From: Metallyticus violacea | Lineage: Eukaryota; Arthropoda; Insecta; Mantodea; Metallyticidae | Assembly: GCA_030762175.1 (NCBI GenBank) | Contig: CM060831.1 | Span: 81,152,001 to 81,216,000 of the forward strand | Direction of reading: 5' to 3' | Length of the DNA stretch: 64,000 nt | Part shown: one piece after another, positions 45,365 through 55,875 of the stretch | Layout of the letters: each line of letters begins with the position of its first letter | Numbering within the stretch: the first letter of the stretch is position 1 | The notes under the pieces: model-generated | What the model saw: the letters and a program-made list of their open reading frames with translations, nothing else | Database searches by the model: none | Told to the model about the DNA's origin: nothing | Translations under genes and position numbers: made by a program

Positions 45365-45672
45365 GTTCCTTCACCGCTACGGATGGCCGAGGTCGTTAAG
45401 GCACGGACTCGTGAGCGGGAGGTCTGCGGTTCGAATCCCGCCAGGACCGTCCTCCCTGACTGGGGTTTTTTCCAGGTTTTCCTCAGTCTTCATAATGGGC
45501 AAATGCCGGGGAGGTACCTAAACTTAGGCCTGGAACACTTCCTTCCTTAAAAAAAATCCTTTCCCAATTTATCATTTCATCTCATGTATCATCAGTGTCC
45601 ACCGCCTGTGGTGCCTCAGTAGTAAAAACGGGCGTTAAACACTACTCAAAAAAAAAAAAAATTGTTCCTTCA
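45365..45672 (+). repeat. SINE-A, full-length with 9-bp TSD
   Basis: Box A tggccgaggtcg, box B ggttcgaatcc, complete body and poly(A) tail. It is very similar to the 21.3-kb copy. The target duplication gttccttca is at 45365-45373 and 45664-45672. Few differences between the two copies imply recent activity. Confidence 0.9.
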
Positions 45673-45994
45673 ACCTAATATGTTGCTCTTTGTATATCAT
45701 ATCTGAAAGTGTAAAAAGTGTTTTATAATATTATTTGATTCAGTACTTTTCTGGTAATGTAATGAATGAAAGTTATATTTGCAAAAATCTACCACTGCTT
45801 TTGATGTCACCATAGTTGTCATGACGTTATATATGATGCCTTGCAGAAAGTAGTGGGTTGATAATACCATGTAATCAGTTTTGTTTTGCCTATGGGCAAG
45901 TGTGCTGTTCAGTAGCAAGTTAGCCACCCAGACAGCTCTCGGTAATTAGCGTAAGGTAAAACAAAACAAACCAATTTAAAAGGCTGACTACTTA

Positions 45995-46335
45995 CTAAAT
46001 TATCAAATTAGGTGTTGAAACTGCCTACCTTCATTCTCCACACATTTTTGGCATATCTTTAGAAAATTATCCATAACTTGCTTTTTTTGAGGAATGCAGA
46101 CAGTTTTGAAAATTTCCTGACAAATATTATTGAGGTTTTGTATAGTGTGCAGGTTCATCATGTACATAGCATTTCTTAATTTACCCCAGAGATAATAATC
46201 ACAGGCTGTTAAATCGTGGGACAAAGGAATCAATAAATCCTAATAATAATTCTGTTTTGTGGAAGAACATTGTGAATTGCTCTCATGGAATTATTCGCAG
46301 TGTGAGCAGTGGCAGAGTCCTGCTAAAAAAAAAAT
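45995..46335 (-). pseudogene. IS630-like transposase C-terminal fragment
   Basis: Minus-strand reading from about 46325 gives DSATAHTANNSMRAIHNVL (second catalytic Asp region). After a frameshift it gives SHDLTACDYYLWGKLRNAMY (third Asp) and a C-terminal helix-rich tail ending near 46003. It is the same transposase type as at 17.6-18.7 kb. The N-terminal half is missing. Confidence 0.75.
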
Positions 46336-46523
46336 GAAGTATGATCAAGCTTCCTGTTGGTTAATTTTCTCAAGCGTGTATGGTATTCACATAAATAACA
46401 AAATCAACTGTATGCTCAATAAAAATTAATCTTAAGATTCTTTCACCACCATTTAACACATATGAATCATATATAAAGATATACTGTGCTGTTATAAAAA
46501 TGTTAGACATAATACACTTTATG

Positions 46524-48180
46524 TACACTAGCGACAGAAAGTTAAAACACTACAATATAAAAATGTTAAATCACTCCTTTTTTGGTCTGTTTATGTAAAC
46601 ATAGTTGAGATCAAATACTAATTTGATTCTGCAACAATACAGTGCATATGCTATGAAATACACAAAAATCACTCACATAAAACATGTTTATACTGTAAAT
46701 AGTCCTTTTTTCTATGCAATAAGGAAACAGCTCAAAATTTTTGTTCAACAATACAACCACCTCTTGCTTTGGTGATGGCTTTACAAATTTGGAGCACCTT
46801 GCAGTCAGTTTTTGTAACACCTCTGGAGTTTCATTATTGCAGGCTTGCAAAGGACACTGCCACAACTCATCCACGTTATTAGGGACTATCTGTTTTGCTT
46901 TCCTGTCAAGTTTCTCCCAAAGAAGTTCTATTGGAAATGGATCTGGAGATTGTGGGGGCCAAGTCATGGATTTTTAGCATTCTGCCTCTTCTTTACTGTT
47001 CACATAGTTCTTACACAACTTGATGTGTGGTTAGGGCCGATATCTTGTTGAAGAACAAAACCACATCCAATAAGTCTTATATCAGATGGCACAGCATGAT
47101 GCAAAAGAATCTGATGGTCCTGTTTTTTCACTAAGTTTTCAACATCATTATTCCTAAAACACCCCCACACCATTACAATTCCACCTCTATGTTTCACAGA
47201 TGGGATGAGACAAGCTTCAAGCATTCTCTCCCCAGGGCGATGGGCGACATACTGCTGATGATTTGAACCATATTTCCGAAATTTAGATTCATCCATTTTT
47301 CCAGTTGTTTAAGGCCCAATTCTGGTGCTCTTTGGCCCTTGCAACTTTTTAAGCTTGTGCTGACAGGTTAACAATGGTTTCTTTACAGCTACATGTCAAA
47401 ATAACTAAGCTGCACACAGGCAATTTTTTATTGTTCACACTGATAATGGCTCTACCCTGGTAATATTTATTTCACTGCAGATAGACACAGCTAAATGCCA
47501 CCTGTCTTATTTGCTCAAAAGTATAATTCTATTGCCATCCACTGCTGATGGTTTTTTTTTTTGATGGGACCCAGTTTCTTCTCTGCGCTTCAATGCAGGG
47601 CGAATACTATAGTCAGAAATGCCCAGTTGACTTGCTGTTTTTCTTGACCATCCTGCATCTTTGTATGCACATGCCATCTACTCTTTTCTGCACTCACATT
47701 TGCTCTTTTATCCATTCTTGTTTATTTGAGGCACGTAATGCTCTGCTAATATGTTAACTGTGCAGTTATAGCAATAATAGTGAACATTCATATAGTTAAA
47801 CTACTCTAATTGCACCACATGCATTGGGAAGAGCTTTGGGACACTCTAAACTAAACATTTCTCCATGAATAACATCAGAGTAGAGTGTGATGTAAACATA
47901 AATTAACATGACACCGAAAAATATCATGCAAAATGAACATGACACCAAAAGATAATATTCAAAAGCATATTACAGTCATGGGTTGAAATGATTTCATAAG
48001 TTAAATGCAATATAAAAATATAGTGAGAAGGTTCAAACGACTTGCTATAAAGCATTTAGTCATTTGCCTTCAAATATTTAATAGAATATATTAATTAAGA
48101 ATTAATAATTTTAGTGGAATCAATAACAATAAACACACAAACCAAGATACAGTTGGTAAGTTTAAACTGTCGCTAGTGTA
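46524..48180 (-). mobile_element. Tc1-like transposon with TIRs, decayed
   Basis: Ends cactagcgacag (46526) and ctgtcgctagtg (48178) are inverted repeats flanked by TA (46524-46525, 48179-48180), giving a 1653-bp element. Transposase blocks are on the minus strand: MDESKFRKYGSNHQQYVAHR, GGIVMVWGCF and LIGCGFVLQQDIGPNHTS (47000-47296, second Asp in QQD), then WPPQSPDPFPIELLWEKLDR (46967-46900) with the third acidic residue Glu, as in DD34E Tc1 elements. Frameshifts and stops between blocks make it inactive. The N-terminal DNA-binding part (47300-47800) is unreadable by eye. Confidence 0.85.
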
Positions 48181-48811
48181 TACTGTCAAATTAAGAAACG
48201 AACTACACAATACACACCTGGGAATAACTGTGCTATGACTGTGAGCAAGGTCAACAAGTAAGCAAGCAGACAGGCTTGATACCCCCTCGAAGGCATGGCA
48301 AATGAGCAGAGGCTTGATCAAGGGAAAAACCTGATGTCCCAGGACAAAGATCACTGATCGCACTGTATTAGCATGTATACAATTATAATGTTTTTAACTA
48401 GCATTAATGGTAGCTTTTTAAGACCAACATGACCATTTACTTATCACTGCAAAGATTACACATATATTTGTTGTAATGGATTATAAAGTATACATTTACC
48501 ACACTTCATACATGCTATGAGTACTACCTGGGGCAGATATCTTTACTGCCAGCATATTTAGGAGCTAACTGGCCTGCACTGGTATTACACATGGCATATT
48601 GCCTTTCTGATATTCTTGCTTTCCACTAGACCTATGTAAATGGATAACAGTACCATCAGCTCCCAGCAACATTTCTAAATGTCTCAAGTAGTACATATCT
48701 CACAAAAATATAGTTTGCATAACTCATTTGTGATAGTTTTAACACTCAACAGTGTTAGTAATTTTTAGCTGAAAAGTGCACAAATTTTTAAAATTCTGTT
48801 GGAACCAACAC

Positions 48812-48970
48812 AGTGATGCCAGATAAAATATAAATGATTACTCAATACTGTCATCTAATACACTTTTAGACAAGTTGGTCGAGGATGGAGAGGATTCTCT
48901 TTGAAACTGATCCCACCATATTTTAAAAGTAAGTGAACACTTGAGTGTATGAGACAACATTATTATATAA
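48812..48970 (+). repeat. PLE 3'-terminal (pLTR) fragment
   Basis: The left part ggaaccaacacagtgatgcc matches the outer PLE terminus seen at 7.18 and 39.2 kb. The right part has a decayed hammerhead (GAGGATGGAGAG-gatt-CTCTTTGAAAC, 48882-48913) and the tail aaaagtaagtgaacac. It is a small relic of a fold-back or single 3' end. Confidence 0.55.
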
Positions 48971-49399
48971 TCATTTGTATGAAAAGTGCACATTTTTCTA
49001 TACTGCATAGCCAACATTATGCAAATGCATCCAAGTGAAGCTTACGATTTCTGCCGCTAAATGGTACTATTTAAACTGCCAGATGACACCACTATTATAA
49101 TGATTTACATGGTAAATCAAATTATAATGATTTGCATGGTAGGTTCCATAGCAACTCAAACTTAACGTAAGAATTAAATAAGGCTATTAGGTGTCAACTG
49201 AGTTTAACTTAAAAGCAATCTTATTAAAAGTAATGTAATTACTTACATTAAATGCCAGAATTTTACAGCAACTAATAGTTTTTGAATCACAGCTACCAGA
49301 GGTATAAAGCATGCTGTATTCTGCATAACATATATTTTTTAATTACTTTTTTTAAATAAAAGCATTTTGGCATTTATAGTTGTGATCATTTAACTGATA
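48971..49399. other. No recognised feature
   Basis: Intronic AT-rich sequence with a near-repeat of ataatgatttacatggta (about 49098 and 49126). Confidence 0.4.
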
Positions 49400-50258
49400 T
49401 ACAGAGGGTGCCAAAAATGTCTACACACTCTAAGCAAAGAAAAACTGTGTTAACATAACAAAACTGAATTTACACAAACAGAAAATGATGAGCACTAATC
49501 ATCTTACACTTTTACAGTTACAACAGTTACTCAAAATGCCCATCATCGGTGTTGATACACTTCTGAGTACATTGAGTTACTTATTTAGCAACGTTTGCAA
49601 AAGTGTCTTCAGCGATTGCAGCACATGCCATTTCAATTTCTTCCAGAAGTGCTGCCAGTGTAGCTAGTTTTCTACGGTATACAACATCCTTAAGAGTTCT
49701 CCATAGGTAGAAATTCAACGGAGTTAGATCCAGAGAATGTGGTGGAAACTCAATCGAACCTCTTTGTCCTATCCAGTACCTTGGAAGATTGTCATCAAGG
49801 TATGCACATGCATGTTGGTGGTAATGTGGTGGTGCACCATCCTGTAGCATATGGTACTATGAGTCTCAAATTTGTCTTAAATGCATGCAATTGTTACTCA
49901 CATTGGCGGTTCTGTTCTGTACATACATCTCCATTGCCTTTGAACTTCAACAACATTCTTGCTTTTCCAATAACACTTCAAAATCGCTCTCTGCTATTCA
50001 AATGATAATTTTGGTTTCATTTTGTTGTAGCAGTGCCTAGCATAATGTAATGTGAGTCACATCTATTTGTAGAACATCATACGATAATCTTGGCTTCATT
50101 TGTTCATTATTGATTTACCTGTCACGTAGCAATGCTACCATAATGTATGTAAGTCACATCTTACTACATATATCTGTTGTTTTTTGGCCCAACTTTGAAA
50201 TATAGTAAATAGATATCTACTGTGAAAGTGTGTATACATTTTTTTGGCACCCTCGGTA
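49400..50258 (-). mobile_element. Internally deleted IS630/Tc1-type transposon
   Basis: An 855-bp element (49402-50256) with terminal repeats cagagggtgccaaaaatgt and acatttttttggcaccctcgg, flanked by TA (49400-49401 and 50257-50258). It retains only the C-terminal part of the transposase (minus frame 49581-49850): MLQDGAPPHYHQHA (second Asp) and LDLTPLNFYLW (third catalytic Asp changed to Asn). The right end has a diverged duplication (taatcttggcttcatttg ... gtaagtcacatct twice). It is non-autonomous. Confidence 0.85.
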
Positions 50259-50409
50259 TTAAACAGATATGTATGTATGTGCTTTCAGCTTTCAGGTGTT
50301 TACCCAATGGCAGTTCTGAAATGGCAACTAATTATAAAATAATGAGCACACACACATACACCCACATAGATTCTGGATATTATAAGAAATCTTAATAAAA
50401 AACATTTTC

Positions 50410-50490
50410 TTATGTCCAGCCAGTAATCAAACCCGAGACCTTATGCACAGTGTACAGGTTCTCTACTGACTGTGCTGTGAGGCAGTCTTA
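50410..50490 (-). repeat. tRNA-like SINE head, third family
   Basis: Minus-strand reading gives cacagcacagtcagtagaga (box A-like) and tctcgggtttgattactgg (box B-like) about 35 bp apart, as in a tRNA. The sequence is unlike SINE-A and SINE-B. Only the head is recognisable. It is not a functional tRNA by eye because an acceptor stem is lacking. Confidence 0.5.
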
Positions 50491-50892
50491 AATTGCTGTG
50501 TAATAAAAAAATCACGAAAATTATGTTGTAATCCTACTTATTTTCCTCACTGGTGGGAGTGCAATCTTAGCTATAGAAGGAGCATGCAGCTGTATAAGCA
50601 CTGACTTGATGGGTTGGTGGAGACTGATTGATGTTAGCTTGTAGCTCAAAGACCAAGAAATGGTTTTCCAGCAATAACTATAAGATTACCTGGTTTTTAG
50701 CCTTCTGGGTGATGTATTTTACTCATTATTACAAAAATGATTTTTTGTGGTATTTTCCAGCAAGTTTAAAATACATTTTTAGACCTGATCCATAGGATGC
50801 ATTTTAATCTTGCAAAGAAGTTCAGATATTCAAAGGTATCCAATTCCTAAAATGAGCAATAAATATACCTGAGAACTGCAACAAAAACAATG

Positions 50893-52522
50893 TACAGGGT
50901 GTCCCTAAAGTGCGGTAACACTTTTCTTCATTTATTACACAAAAACTACCAATGATACAGCTTTGTATATATGTCATATTAAAGAAGAACTTATATAGTT
51001 TGGTTTGAATTTTACTGCCAATGCTTGTAATTCCAAATTCGATGCAGCTGGCATTTTGTAAAGATGGCAACTTGTGGGAAAGAGTGTGCTTTCTGTGTGT
51101 TGGAATTCTACAAATGTAAGAGTGCTACAGATGTGTAATGGAAGTTTAAGTATGGTAAAGAAGCACCAAGCAGGAAATCTATTTATGCCTGGCATGACAA
51201 ATTTGTGAGTATGTTGCTTGTGGCCTAAGAAAAGAAGTGGCCATCTGACAGTCAGTGAAGATTTTTTTTGATTTGGTTAATTTACAGATGCTCTTTAACA
51301 CCTCAGATCATCAACATCCCTTTCAATTCAGGGCGTGAAACGGCCGACAAATTTTGCTCAGAGGCCTCTCTTTCAGGCTTGAGGTTCTTTATCGTGCCGC
51401 AAATGTACGACACGGGATCCACGGCTTTACTTCCCTTCCGAAGGAAGCCAAACTTAGGATTTTTACACCTGAAAAAATACATCTATCCTGGCCGGGTTTG
51501 AACCTGCGATCATGGATTTAGAAGGCAAGTATGGTTACCACACACCACCAGGACTGACTAGTGAGTGAGTGAAGAGACTGTTAACCGTGTGAGAGAGGCA
51601 TTCATAAGAAGTCTGAAAAAAAATCAGTTCGTAGTGCACCCCACTAGCTGCAAGTATGACAGCTGGAAGACATTACGTAAGAGACTGTGTATGAAGCCAT
51701 ATAAATTGCAGCTATTGCAACAGTTGGAAAAAAATGACAAACAACAGTATTATGAGTTTTGTATCTGAGTGCAACAATGGATGGAAGATGACAACTTCAT
51801 CACTTAGATAATCTTTAGTGATGAAGCTACATTCCATACAAATGGCAAAGTCAACAGGCCTAACTGTGTGGTGTGGGGTACCAGAATCCTCATGAATTGT
51901 CCAATATGGGGCATGATTCACCTAAAGTGAACATTTTCTGCGCACTGTCATTGCGAAAACTTTATGGACCATTTTTCTTTACAGAAAACACTGTAACTGA
52001 GCATATGTACCTGGATATGATACAGCAATGGTTGTTCCCACAAATCCAAGAAAGTTCCAGCAGGGCAGGACCCCACCGCATTACCATAATGACATTTATA
52101 ATTTTCTGAACAATGAGCTACCTCATTGCTGGATTGAATGAGCAGGGAATAATGATAACTGTTTTCAAAAACTGGCCTTTCAGATCCGTGGATCTAACTC
52201 CCTGTGACTTCTTCCTATGGGGAGACATCAAAGGTATGTGCATATGTTACCTTTACCACAAAATCTAGAAGAACTCAAAGTATAGGATTGAAGAAGTTGC
52301 AACCACTCTATTTAAGGATATGCTCCAAAGAGTATGGCAAGAGTTTGATTACCATGTAGATATATGCCTATTTACACATAGTTCCCATATCAAGTCATTG
52401 TGAAATCAAACATTTAAAATAAAACTATTTGAGTTTCTTTTAATATGACCTATACAAAAGCTGTATCATTTGTAGTGTTTGTGTAATGAAGAAAAGTGTT
52501 ACTGGGCCTTAGGGAGGCCCTG
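50893..52522 (+). mobile_element. IS630/Tc1-type transposon with long TIRs
   Basis: Long terminal inverted repeats: 50895-50975 (cagggtgtccctaaagtg, gtaacacttttcttcatt, gatacagctttgtata) and 52450-52522 in reverse. TA precedes the left end; the right TA is not preserved. The plus-strand transposase is broken: CVLEFYKCKSATDV and YGKEAPSRKSIYAWHDKF (helix-turn-helix, 51090-51210), SEETVNRVREAFIRS (51566), WKTLRKRLCMKPYKLQLLQ, DSPKVNIFCAL and YGPFFFTENTVTEHMYLDMI (51912-52020), then LTPCDFFLWGDIK near 52195 (third Asp kept). A SINE-B copy interrupts it. Confidence 0.88.
51250..51575 (-). repeat. SINE-B nested in a transposase, with TSD
   Basis: Full-length minus-strand SINE-B (51262-51563) with box B ggtttgaacc. 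Near-perfect 12-bp target duplications agtcagtgaaga (51250-51261) and agtgagtgaaga (51564-51575) place the insertion within the Ser-Glu-Glu codons of the host transposase, so it is younger than that element. Confidence 0.88.
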
Positions 52523-52802
52523 GTCTATTTTCAAACCAATTTCCTTTCTAAGTTATGCTTTCCTCATAATCAAGAACCACAACTGAAAACTATATTTTGC
52601 ACATTAGAACAGTTCTTCTCAGAGCACAAAGTGCCATATGGAGAAAATGTGAAAAATATATTGCACAGCATCAATACCTAGATCTAAAGTTAATGCTCAT
52701 TGACATGAACCCAAGGAATCTGTTACTCTTAATCCTGAGCTATGGGTTAGCTCTTTAAACAGCTTCTTGCATTGTTTCTCTAAGGTACAAGATGCATGCT
52801 AG

Positions 52803-54398
52803 CATAAAATCACATTTTAAATATTAATTCAATTCGGAATCAAACACAGTGAAACACACATCAATGATCTCTTCTGAGTAGGATATTTATGGTTTCACTT
52901 AAATGAGATTTATTCATGACGTATGTTTCATGGAACTATCGCCCACATCATCAGCTGTTGAATAACTGTTGGATCATTCATACAAGCTGGGTAGGTAGGT
53001 ATCCGGGTTGACTCTGATGGTCATGTGATAAACTTAAATAAGTGCTATCTGCTTCCGGGATTTCAAAATTCATAAGGTTATGCTCATGTTTTTTATACAA
53101 ATCCTTTCCCATATGTTTAGTTCTTTTGGTTGTTAAACAGTATTTAATAACTTGATGCCTTTTTCTATTTCATGGTTTTCATTCCAGAAATGTGCTACCA
53201 CAGCTGATTTATCTATTTGTTTATAATGAATGTTTCTCGAATGTTCCTTCAACCTAATGCCTATATTTCTCTTTGTCTTCCTTATGTAGATTTTTTACAG
53301 TCCTTACAATTAATCTGGTAAATACCAGATTTTTTCTCTTTGGGCCTGAAATCTGTTTTGTTTAATTTCAATAAATTTTTTACACTGTATCAGTTTTGAG
53401 GTGCTAAGATGATATTGTATTACTTGAAAATTTTCTGAAATTTCTTATTGGCTACGGGTGAACTTTTTAAATGTTTTTTCCCTCATAAATCAAATCAAAG
53501 TTATTATTTGTTTCATTCTTTTTTGTTTCTGGAATCTTTTAATTTTTTGCTTAATCATCTGTTTGTTGAATCTGTTGGATTTAGCTGCTTCTATTAAGTA
53601 TAGATATTCATTCTTGTATTCTATACTCAGTGGTATATTTATTAGTCTGTATATCATGTTATTGAACACTGCTTCCACGTATGATCTTTGATTGAAACCA
53701 TGGGCTTTGATCTATTTGTCTCTATGTGTGTTTTTTCTGTAGACACCAGATTCAAGTTAATTATTACATTTTATTATCTTCAGATCTAAAAATGGCAACA
53801 AATTATCTCTTTCTGTTTCAACAGTGAATTTAATTGAAGGCTCTTGCAGGTTTAAAAGTTTTAGTGCATCTTCAACATGCTTTATTCAGACCCAAAGAGA
53901 AAAAATCTGGTATTTACCCGAATAATAGTAAGGATTATGAAAAAAATTTACATAGGTAAGACAAGGAGAAATATAGACATTAGATTGAAGAAACATTGTA
54001 GAAACATCCCTTACCAACAAATAGATAACTGGCTGTGTCAGCACATTTTGGAATGAAAACCACGAAATAGAAAAAGTCACGAAGTTATTAAAAATTGTTC
54101 AACAACCTAAGAACCAAACACTGGAAAAGGATTTTTATATATAAAAAAAAACTATAAGCATAGTCTTATGAATTTCAACTTCCCGGAAGTAGACAGCACT
54201 TTATATAAGTTTATCACTAGACCACCAGAGTCAACCCAGATACCTACCTACCCATCTTCTACGAATGATCCAACAGTTGTTTAACAGCTGATGATGTGGA
54301 AAAAGCTCCATGGAACATATGTCCTGAGTAAATCTCATGTTAGTTAAGCCATAGTGTTCTAAATATCCTACACAGAACACACAACATCATAAAATCAC
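52803..54398. mobile_element. Inverted PLE composite with 11-bp TSD
   Basis: The minus copy (about 52814-53885) reaches from the pLTR tail through GIY-YIG and linker to KHVEDALKLL and LLPFLDLKI just after the RT palm. The plus copy (about 53888-54387) starts in the GIY-YIG domain (SGIY-like, KIYIGKTRRNIDIRLKKH) and ends in the same tail. The 11-bp repeat cataaaatcac at 52803-52813 and 54388-54398 flanks the pair. Both coding parts are frameshifted. The minus frame 53490-53678 (IYRLINIPLS...) is the longest open piece. Confidence 0.8.
52918..52954 (-). ncRNA. Hammerhead ribozyme-like motif
   Basis: CTGATGA (52954-52948), extra T, short stem II closed by TGG/CCA, GAAA (52929-52926), stem III ACATACGT with one central mismatch, GUC-type cleavage triplet. 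The partner in the plus copy (54288-54323) has CTGATGA and ACATATGT but GGAA instead of GAAA. Confidence 0.55.
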
Positions 54399-55229
54399 TT
54401 TTTTTTTTTTTAATGAGGATATCAATATCTTATAAAGGTCAAAAAAAGAAAAAAGAAAGAAAATAGTAGATATCTCAAATTCAATTAATATGAATTATTC
54501 CAGCTGTCTGTATCACAACATCTCAAATCCCAACCACTATCTGTGAACATTGACTTCATGTATACACTCTCACAATGTCCTTCTAAAATGTATTTAGTTC
54601 ATAGCAGCATGTCACAAGATCCAATATAATAGAATTAAAACTTTGGTTGCTCATTTTTAAGTCTTCTAAATTGCAGAATCAAACCTAAATCTTTCATAAC
54701 AGAGGATGTTGAATTTCAAGAGACTGCATTGCATTTATGCTTTCCTTTCCTTCTTTGTTTATCATATATATATAATTGACATTTATAGCTTAGTTATACG
54801 TTTGATTGGCGAGTAGACATCCATATGCAATGTATTTAGACATAAACTTTTTGGTAAGCAGTTGAGTACAATAGTTTTAGTAGAAGCTAAGGCTTTTTTT
54901 GAAAAATAAAAGACATTGTGAAGTCACCAAGGTTCTTCTGATGTCATCAGGCACATAGTTTTGTACATTACACCTCTTTCCATCAAACTGATAAAGATTT
55001 AAACCACAGATCAGGATAAAGAGTGGGTTTATAAATAAGGGATGGTTTAAGTAGCAAACAAGTGAAGTAAGGAAGCATTAGCTTTGCAAGGAATGTTCTA
55101 AAAATTCTTGGCCTGACTCAGAAATGTTGTGAAGATGGCCAGATTACTATGATACTTAATTGGTGCACTGTAAAGTTTCAAATGCATAAATATGGTATTT
55201 TGTTTTTGACAATCATGTAACATTATCTA
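54399..55229. other. No recognised feature
   Basis: Starts with a T-run and an AAGAAAA-rich patch. No gene seen. Confidence 0.4.
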
Positions 55230-55875
55230 GAAAATGGATAAAAATAAAATAGAAGCTGCAATAAAGTACTTCGTTTTGAAGGGTTTAATCCCAACAGAAA
55301 TACTAAAGGAATTAGATTCCACATTAAAGAAGTTTTCCTCTTTATTTTCGACGGTTAAATAGTGTGCTGCTGAATTTAAGCGTGTTCTTACATCTATTCA
55401 AGATGATGAGCACTCAGGCTGTCCCAAAATTATGACTGCAAGGTTGTGACTAAAATTAACAATACCATACTCATTAACCATCAATTGAAGTATGCGAGTT
55501 AGCTGACACTCCAAAGACCTCAATAGGTCATCTTCACTACATTTTGCATGAAGTTTTGGGTGTGAGAAAACTTTCTGGGTGTTGCATTTGTTAACAGTGG
55601 ACCAAAAACACATTCGAATGAACATTTAGGAAGTGTTTGGACTTGTTTAAATGCAATTCCAGTGAGTTTCATAACAGTAAATGAAACATAGATTAATCAC
55701 TACATGGCAGAGCAAAGGAACAATGCAAACAGTGGGTGATAACAGATGAAATTATACCATAAGAAAACAAAAACAGTTCCAACTGTAGGAAAAGTCAAGG
55801 CTACAGTTTCCTGGGATTGTCATGGTGTGATGCTCATAGTAACGGTCTTAGGGGTGACTTTACACAAATGATTAC
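55230..55875 (+). pseudogene. Mariner transposase relic
   Basis: Plus-strand reading MDKNKIEAAIKYFVLKGLIP, TEILKELDSTLKK, FSTVK-stop, AAEFKR and DDEHSGCPKIMTA reproduces the mariner N-terminus (compare AVIKYLFLKGNTPTQIKDEL of the complete copy). Later TVDQKHIRMNI and KVKATVSWDCHGVMLI (about 55790-55850) follow. It has many stops and no clear TIRs. It is the same lineage as the relic at 28.3 kb. Confidence 0.85.
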
